Shown here: in pieces, positions 59,293 through 64,000 of the stretch
Layout of the letters: every line of letters begins with the position of its first letter
How positions within the stretch are numbered: position 1 is the first letter of the stretch
NCBI RefSeq assembly: GCF_009799925.1
Contig: NZ_WELK01000003.1
Span: 242,317 to 306,316 of the forward strand
DNA: 64,000 nt
Reading direction: 5' to 3'
Source: Pseudomonas sp. R-28-1W-6
GTDB taxonomy: Bacteria; Pseudomonadota; Gammaproteobacteria; Pseudomonadales; Pseudomonadaceae
The notes under the pieces: model-generated
Database searches by the model: none
What the model saw: the letters and a program-made list of their open reading frames with translations, nothing else
What the model was told of the DNA's origin: nothing
Position numbers and translations under genes: made by a program

Positions 59293-59523
59293 TCAACGGC
59301 CGTGGCTGTCGGTGTAGGGCAGCAGGGCCAGGAAGCGGGCGCGCTTGATAGCGGTGGCCAGCTGACGCTGATAACGAGCCTTGGTACCGGTGATACGGCT
59401 AGGAACGATTTTGCCGGTTTCCGAGATGTAGGCTTTCAGGGTGTTGAGATCTTTGAAATCGATCTCTTTCACGTCTTCAGCGGTGAAACGGCAGAATTTA
59501 CGACGACGGAAGAAACGTGCCAT
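59293..59523 (-). CDS. rpsR: 30S ribosomal protein S18
   Basis: A 76-residue basic protein. [13 protein letters not shown] at the start and the [20 protein letters not shown] core are diagnostic. S18 pairs with S6 on the 30S platform. GGAG (59530-59533) lies 6 bases before the ATG. It is 28 bases downstream of rpsF. Confidence 0.98.
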   Translation of the reverse strand: MARFFRRRKFCRFTAEDVKEIDFKDLNTLKAYISETGKIVPSRITGTKARYQRQLATAIKRARFLALLPYTDSHGR

Positions 59524-59551
59524 GAGATTGGCTCCTCAATAGATCCGTGGA

Positions 59552-59974
59552 TTACTCGTCAGCGTTGTCGCTGTCGCTGCTATCGCTGTCATCGCCTTCG
59601 GCGGAGTCAGCGTTCTCAGGACGGTCACGACGCTCACGGCGCTCGCTGCGGTTTTCTTCGGCCTTGAGCATCTCGGACTGGCCGGTAACGGCTTCGTCGC
59701 GACGGATGACCAGGTTACGGATCACGGCATCGTTGTAACGGAAGTTGTCTTCCAGCTCAGCCAGGGCCTTGCCGCTGCACTCTACGTTCAGCATGACGTA
59801 GTGAGCCTTGTGGACGTTGTTGATGGCGTAAGCCAGCTGACGACGCCCCCAATCTTCCAGGCGATGCACTTTGCCGCCGTCTTCTTCGATCAGCTTGGTG
59901 TAACGCTCGACCATGCCGCCGACTTGCTCGCTCTGGTCCGGGTGAACCAGAAAGATGATTTCGTAATGACGCAT
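59552..59974 (-). CDS. rpsF: 30S ribosomal protein S6
   Basis: A 140-residue protein. It begins [20 protein letters not shown] and contains [20 protein letters not shown], both characteristic. The C-terminus has an acidic Asp/Ser/Glu tail beyond the RNA-binding core, which in E. coli is the site of RimK-added glutamates. AAGGAG lies 5 bases before the ATG. It heads the operon behind an approximately 110-base leader. Confidence 0.98.
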   Translation of the reverse strand: MRHYEIIFLVHPDQSEQVGGMVERYTKLIEEDGGKVHRLEDWGRRQLAYAINNVHKAHYVMLNVECSGKALAELEDNFRYNDAVIRNLVIRRDEAVTGQSEMLKAEENRSERRERRDRPENADSAEGDDSDSSDSDNADE

Positions 59975-59995
59975 AAATGCTCCTTACGGGTTGTA

Positions 59996-60019
59996 GCCTG
60001 CCACTGGATGCGGTCAGGC
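59996..60019 (-). promoter_or_regulatory. Candidate S6:S18-binding leader hairpin of rpsF
   Basis: In the rpsF leader, GCCTG/CAGGC arms (59996-60000 with 60015-60019) enclose a loop containing an exposed ACCG before CATCCAGTGG. The reported S6:S18 autoregulatory motif has a CCG element in a bulged hairpin shortly upstream of rpsF. The location (22 bases before the ATG) and the CCG fit. The exact fold was not modelled. Confidence 0.5.
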
Positions 60020-60093
60020 AAGGAGTGAATATCACTTGTTGGTCTTGCCGGGCGGAGGGCGCGCAAACGCCTGCCGTCACGGCAAGGGGCGAC

Positions 60094-60122
60094 ATTTTAG
60101 AGAAGCCCCCCGCCAGGCGCAA
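60094..60122 (-). promoter_or_regulatory. Sigma-70 promoter of the rpsF operon
   Basis: On the minus strand TTGCGC (60122-60117) and TAAAAT (60099-60094) are spaced by 17 bases. Transcription would begin near 60087, leaving a leader of about 113 bases before rpsF. Confidence 0.6.
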
Positions 60123-60182
60123 GGCAAACTGGCGATTATTTGTACAGCCCGATTCGACGCGAAATAACCGCGCCCAACGCAA

Positions 60183-60203
60183 ACCGGCGCCTCACGGCGC
60201 CGG
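60183..60203 (-). terminator. Terminator after rlmB
   Basis: A perfect 8-bp GC stem (60184-60191 with 60196-60203) and tetraloop are followed on the leftward strand by TTTGCGTT. It lies 28 bases after the rlmB stop and ends the rnr-rlmB unit. Confidence 0.75.
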
Positions 60204-60230
60204 CTTTGCGACTCTGGAACGCACGGCGAA

Positions 60231-60977
60231 CTAGCGCTTGGCCTGGCGCTGACGCACCGCCTCGAACAGGCAGACGCCGGTGGCGACCGACACGTTGAGG
60301 CTGCTGACGCTGCCGGACATCGGCAGCTTGACCAGGTAATCGCAGTGGTCGCGGGTCAGGCGGCGCATGCCCTTGCCTTCCGCGCCCATGATCAGCACGG
60401 TCGGCCCGGTCAGGTCCTGCTGGTACAGTTCCTGCTCGGCCTCGCCGGCGGTACCGACCAGCCACAGGCCGCGCTGCTGGAGCTTCTCCAGGGTGCGCGC
60501 CAGGTTGGTCACGGCAACCAGCGGAATGACCTCGGCAGCCCCGCAGGCGACCTTGCGCACGGTGGCGTTGAGGGTCGCCGACTTGTCCTTGGGCACTATC
60601 ACCGCCAGCGCGCCGGCGGCATCGGCGGTACGCAGGCAGGCGCCGAGGTTGTGCGGATCGGTCACGCCGTCCAGCACCAGCAGCAGCGGCGGCCCTTCGC
60701 GCCGGTCGAGCAGCTCTTCGAGCATGGCCTCGCCCCACACCTGACTGGGACTGACTTCCGCCACCACGCCCTGATGCACACCTTCGGCCCACTCGTCGAG
60801 CTCGCGGCGATCCTTGTGCCCGACCGCTACGCGATTCTGCCCGGCCAGCTCGACCAGGGTCTGCACCCGCGGATCATGCCGGCTTTCCGCCAGCCACAGC
60901 TGCTTGACCCGCTTCGGATGATGACGCAGCAGCGCCTCCACGGCATGCACGCCATAGACCTTTTCCAGCTGACTCAT
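60231..60977 (-). CDS. rlmB: 23S rRNA (guanosine2251-2'-O)-methyltransferase
   Basis: A 248-residue SPOUT/TrmH family methyltransferase that modifies G2251 in the P-loop of 23S rRNA. The N-terminal substrate domain begins KVYGVHAVEALLRHHP. The knot region has LDGVTDPHNLGACLRTADAAG, MGAEGKGMRRL and the final SGSVSSLNVSVATGVCLFE. Its ATG overlaps the rnr stop by four bases, as in the usual rnr-rlmB pair. Confidence 0.96.
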   Translation of the reverse strand: MSQLEKVYGVHAVEALLRHHPKRVKQLWLAESRHDPRVQTLVELAGQNRVAVGHKDRRELDEWAEGVHQGVVAEVSPSQVWGEAMLEELLDRREGPPLLLVLDGVTDPHNLGACLRTADAAGALAVIVPKDKSATLNATVRKVACGAAEVIPLVAVTNLARTLEKLQQRGLWLVGTAGEAEQELYQQDLTGPTVLIMGAEGKGMRRLTRDHCDYLVKLPMSGSVSSLNVSVATGVCLFEAVRQRQAKR

Positions 60978-63544
60978 GGCTTGGCCTTGCGCTTGCGCGG
61001 CTTGCCGGCAGGCGCAGGCGCCGCACCCGCCTTGGGCGGACCCTTGCGATGGCTGGAGGCCGGCTTCTTCGCCGCGCCCTCACCACCGCGCCCGGCCGCC
61101 GACTTGCCGCCGGCCTTGGCACCGGAGAGCAGGGCCTTTTTCAGGTCGCGACTCTTCTGCACATCGGTATTGCCGACCACGCCGCCAGCCGACTCGCTCT
61201 TGCCACGACGGGAGCCGCGTTCGGCAGGCGCCTTGTCGGCACCGGCTTCGCCGCGCACACCGCTGCGCTTGCGCCCAACCGGCGCATTGAGCGCACCCTC
61301 GGACAGCTCGAAGTCGATCTTGCGTTCGTCGAGGTCGACGCGCATCACCTTCACCTCGACGCTGTCGCCGAGGCGGAAGCTGCGCCCGCTGCGCTCACCG
61401 GCCAGGCGGTGATGCACGGGATCGAAGTGGTAGTAGTCGCCCGGCAGCGCGGTGACATGCACCAGACCTTCGACATAGATGTCCTTCAGCTCGACGAACA
61501 GACCGAAGCCGGTCACCGCGGTGATCACGCCCTCGAAGATCTCGCCGACGCGATCCTTCATGAACTCGCACTTGAGCCAGTTGACCACGTCGCGGGTGGC
61601 CTCGTCGGCGCGCCGCTCGGTCATCGAGCACTGCTCGCCGAGCTGCTCCAGGGCCGGCTCGTCGTACGGGTAGATACGCGCACGCGGCATGCTGGTGGCG
61701 CCGGCGCGGCGCACATGCGGCGTGTCCAGCTTGGAGCGCACCACGCTGCGAATGGCGCGATGCACCAGCAGGTCTGGATAGCGGCGGATCGGCGAGGTGA
61801 AGTGGGTGTAGGCCTCGTAGTTCAGGCCGAAGTGGCCATGATTGTCGGCGCTGTACACCGCCTGGCTCAGCGAGCGCAGCATCACGGTCTGGATCAGGTG
61901 GAAGTCCGGACGACCCTGGATGCTCTGCAGCAGCTTCTGGTAGTCCTTCGGCGACGGCCCTTCCTTGCCCTTGTGCAGGGCCAGGCCCAGCTCGGTGAGG
62001 AAGGCCTTGAGCTTCTCCAGGCGCTCCGGCGGCGGACCGTCGTGCACGCGATACAGCGAGGGAATCTCATGCTTTTGCATGAACTGCGCGGTGGCGACGT
62101 TGGCCGCCAGCATGCACTCCTCGATCAGCTTGTGCGCGTCGTTGCGCTGGGTCGGACGGATCTCCGCGATCTTGCGCCCGGCACCGAAGATGATGCGGGT
62201 TTCCTGGGTCTCGAAGTCGATGGCACCACGCTCGTGGCGGGCGGCCAGCAGTACCTGATACAGGGAATAGAGCTGCTTGAGGTGCGGCAGGACTTCCTTG
62301 TATTCGCCGCGCAGGGCCTTGCCCTCGCTGCTTTTCGGCTGTTCCAGCATGGCACTGACCTTGTTGTAGGTCAGGCGCGCATGGGAGTGGATCACCGCTT
62401 CATAGAACTGATAGTCGACCAGCTTGCCGGCCTTGGACATGGTCATTTCGCAGACCATGGCCAGACGATCGACATGCGGATTCAGCGAGCACAGGCCGTT
62501 GGACAGCTCTTCCGGCAGCATCGGCACGACCCGCTCCGGGAAGTACACCGAGTTGCCGCGCTTGGTGGCTTCTTCATCCAGCGCCGAGCCGACCTTGACG
62601 TAGTGCGACACGTCGGCAATGGCCACATAGAGCTTCCAGCCGCCGGAAAACAGCTTCCAGGCGCTGCTGTTCTTCTCGCAATAGACCGCATCGTCGAAGT
62701 CGCGGGCATCTTCGCCGTCGATGGTGACGAACGGCAGGTGGCGCAGGTCGATGCGCTTCTCCTTGTCCGCCTCTTCCACCTCGGGCTTGAGCTTGTGCGC
62801 TTCCTTGATCACCGCCTCGGGCCAGACATGCGGGATGTCGTAGCTGCGCAGCGCCACATCGATCTCCATGCCCGGCGCCATGTAGTCGCCAACCACTTCG
62901 ACGATGTCGCCCTGCGGCTGGAAGCGCGCAGTCGGCCAGTGGGTGATCTTGATCGCGACGAACTGGCCGACCCGCGCATTGCCATGGCGCCCCGGGGTGA
63001 CCAGCACTTCCTGCTGGATCTTCGGGTTGTCGGATTCGACATAGCCGATACCGGCTTCTTCGAAGTAGCGGCCGACGATGGTCTCGTGGGCACGCGCGAT
63101 CACCTCGACGATCGCGCCTTCGCGACGACCGCGACGATCCAGCCCGGAAACCCGCGCCAGGGCACGGTCGCCGTCGAACACCAGGCGCATCTGCGAAGGA
63201 CTGAGGAACAGGTCGTCGCTGCCGTCGTCCGGCACCAGGAAGCCGAAGCCGTCGCGGTGGCCGCTGACGCGCCCACGGATCAGGTCGAGCTTGTCCACCG
63301 GAGCATAGGTGCCGCGGCGGGTATAGATAAGCTGGCCATCACGCTCCATGGCGCGCAAACGGCGGCGCAGGGCTTCCAGCTGCTCATCGGTGGTCAGCCC
63401 GAACTCTTCCACCAGCTCCTCGCGGGCAGCGGGCGAACCGCGCTCGGACAGGTGCTGCAGGATCAGTTCACGACTGGGGATGGGGTTTTCGTATTTTTCC
63501 GCCTCGCGAGCGGCCTCGGGATCGAGAGTTTGCCAATCGGCCAT
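60974..63544 (-). CDS. rnr: Ribonuclease R
   Basis: An 856-residue 3'-5' exoribonuclease that degrades structured RNA and assists trans-translation. In order: an N-terminal winged-helix region (about 20-80), cold-shock OB domains (about 80-250), the RNB catalytic domain with TIDGEDARDFDDAVY aspartates near residue 280, an S1 domain (about 640-730) and a Lys/Gly/Ala-rich tail (about 740-856). The ATG at 63544 has AAGGTAA upstream. It is coupled to rlmB. The longer basic tail may help substrate delivery. Confidence 0.97.
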   Translation of the reverse strand: MADWQTLDPEAAREAEKYENPIPSRELILQHLSERGSPAAREELVEEFGLTTDEQLEALRRRLRAMERDGQLIYTRRGTYAPVDKLDLIRGRVSGHRDGFGFLVPDDGSDDLFLSPSQMRLVFDGDRALARVSGLDRRGRREGAIVEVIARAHETIVGRYFEEAGIGYVESDNPKIQQEVLVTPGRHGNARVGQFVAIKITHWPTARFQPQGDIVEVVGDYMAPGMEIDVALRSYDIPHVWPEAVIKEAHKLKPEVEEADKEKRIDLRHLPFVTIDGEDARDFDDAVYCEKNSSAWKLFSGGWKLYVAIADVSHYVKVGSALDEEATKRGNSVYFPERVVPMLPEELSNGLCSLNPHVDRLAMVCEMTMSKAGKLVDYQFYEAVIHSHARLTYNKVSAMLEQPKSSEGKALRGEYKEVLPHLKQLYSLYQVLLAARHERGAIDFETQETRIIFGAGRKIAEIRPTQRNDAHKLIEECMLAANVATAQFMQKHEIPSLYRVHDGPPPERLEKLKAFLTELGLALHKGKEGPSPKDYQKLLQSIQGRPDFHLIQTVMLRSLSQAVYSADNHGHFGLNYEAYTHFTSPIRRYPDLLVHRAIRSVVRSKLDTPHVRRAGATSMPRARIYPYDEPALEQLGEQCSMTERRADEATRDVVNWLKCEFMKDRVGEIFEGVITAVTGFGLFVELKDIYVEGLVHVTALPGDYYHFDPVHHRLAGERSGRSFRLGDSVEVKVMRVDLDERKIDFELSEGALNAPVGRKRSGVRGEAGADKAPAERGSRRGKSESAGGVVGNTDVQKSRDLKKALLSGAKAGGKSAAGRGGEGAAKKPASSHRKGPPKAGAAPAPAGKPRKRKAKP

Positions 63545-63658
63545 TAAATGAAATTACCTTTACGCATATATAGAGATGTGTGCCATGTGCCTATTGAAGC
63601 GCGAAATAGCCTCGGGGGTCAGCTTTTCAATCGACAATAATTTTTTTGCGATCAGGGG

Positions 63659-63687
63659 TTTACAAGGAAATACCCCACCCGTATTAT
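63659..63687 (+). promoter_or_regulatory. Promoter for the tRNA-Leu array
   Basis: TTTACA (63659-63664) and TATTAT (63682-63687) are separated by exactly 17 bases, with a GC-rich discriminator after the -10 typical of stringently controlled stable RNA genes. Transcription would start near 63694, 57 bases before the first tRNA. Confidence 0.75.
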
Positions 63688-63750
63688 TCGCGCCCACAAC
63701 GTTGCTGAGACGTTGTACCACGGAAACGCCGAGCAATCATCGTTTCTTGT

Positions 63751-63837
63751 GCCCAGGTGGCGGAATTGGTAGACGCACTAGGTTCAGGTCCTAGCGGTGG
63801 CAACACCGTGGAAGTTCGAGTCTTCTCCTGGGCACCA
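63751..63837 (+). tRNA. tRNA-Leu (anticodon CAG)
   Basis: An 87-nt class II tRNA. The acceptor arms GCCCAGG (63751-63757) and CCTGGGC (63827-63833) pair perfectly, followed by an encoded ACCA. The anticodon stem CTAGG/CCTAG encloses TTCAGGT, giving anticodon CAG for the CUG codon, the dominant leucine codon in this GC-rich genome. The long variable arm (GGTGGCAACACC) and the GTTCGAGTC T-arm are typical of tRNA-Leu. Confidence 0.97.
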
Positions 63838-63948
63838 CTCTTCAGAGATCAAGCCGCCGGCTTGGTTTCGCTGTAAGCGGAGCAGCAATGTCCGAATCGG
63901 GAAACCGATTGAACGCTGCAAAAAGTCGGTGAGCAATCATCGCAATGT

Positions 63949-64000
63949 GCCCAGGTGGCGGAATTGGTAGACGCACTAGGTTCAGGTCCTAGCGGTGGCA
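63949..64000 (+). tRNA. Second tRNA-Leu (CAG), truncated by the window end
   Basis: The first 52 bases are identical to the tRNA at 63751 from the acceptor arm through the variable arm start. The spacing between copies is 198 bases. Both are preceded by the same 12-base GAGCAATCATCG, showing duplication of the upstream flank as well. It is probably co-transcribed with the first copy. Confidence 0.95.

Overview
The window is GC-rich, densely coded chromosomal DNA from a gammaproteobacterium, almost certainly a Pseudomonas. The evidence is the gene content and order: a miaB-phoH-ybeY-corC-lnt / leuS-lptE-holA block, a lipA | lipB-ybeD-dacA-rlpA-mltB-rodA-mrdA-rlmH-rsfS-nadD-proA block, and an rnr-rlmB / rpsF-rpsR-DUF2232-rplI / dnaB-alr block. 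From memory these follow the P. aeruginosa order closely, but the species cannot be fixed from sequence alone. There is no prophage, transposase, CRISPR array or integron.

Layout. 1-2965: thiamine (thiD end, thiE) and tetrapyrrole (hemL) genes and a Sel1-repeat protein. 2991-9807: DUF1820 gene, tRNA/rRNA modification and maturation (miaB, phoH, ybeY), corC and lnt, with a 142-bp palindromic element between corC and lnt. 9853-15084: a zinc-ribbon protein, leuS, lptE, holA and a small arfA gene carrying its self-limiting hairpin. 15130-29488: murein and division genes. These are two MltB-type lytic transglycosylases, dacA, rlpA, rodA and mrdA, with lipA/lipB/ybeD, rlmH, rsfS, nadD and proA; a soluble PAS-PAS chemoreceptor-like gene sits before lipA. 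29646-43150: a string of small units. It holds mpg and a DedA-PAP2 fusion, lrgA-lrgB-LON domain, a MaoC hydratase, a MORN-repeat/C13 caspase-like lipoprotein, a thiolase, mpl-ubiX-yceK-like, a GNAT gene with a sigma-54 promoter candidate, dedA, mtfA and ppa. 43226-49995: a three-gene transglutaminase / ATP-grasp / alpha-E / DUF2126 operon, the most accessory-looking and least characterised part. 50131-56083: a bacteriohemerythrin with an Anr-type box, ygiQ, a 7TM-GGDEF diguanylate cyclase and alr. 56357-64000: dnaB, the rpsF operon, rlmB, rnr and two tandem tRNA-Leu(CAG) genes, the second cut by the window end.

Functional themes. Much of the window serves the envelope: elongation machinery (PBP2-RodA), trimming and septal hydrolases, lipoprotein acylation and LPS assembly, murein recycling (mpl), D-alanine supply, and undecaprenyl/lipid-linked DedA and PAP2 proteins. 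A second theme is translation: ribosomal proteins, RNA modification, YbeY, RsfS, ArfA and RNase R. Two genes relate to surface-life signalling, a BdlA-like PAS-PAS-MCP protein and a NicD-like cyclase.

Limits. Start sites were chosen from ribosome-binding sites, overlaps and family knowledge. Families come from motifs read by eye, not database searches. Comparisons with P. aeruginosa are from memory.
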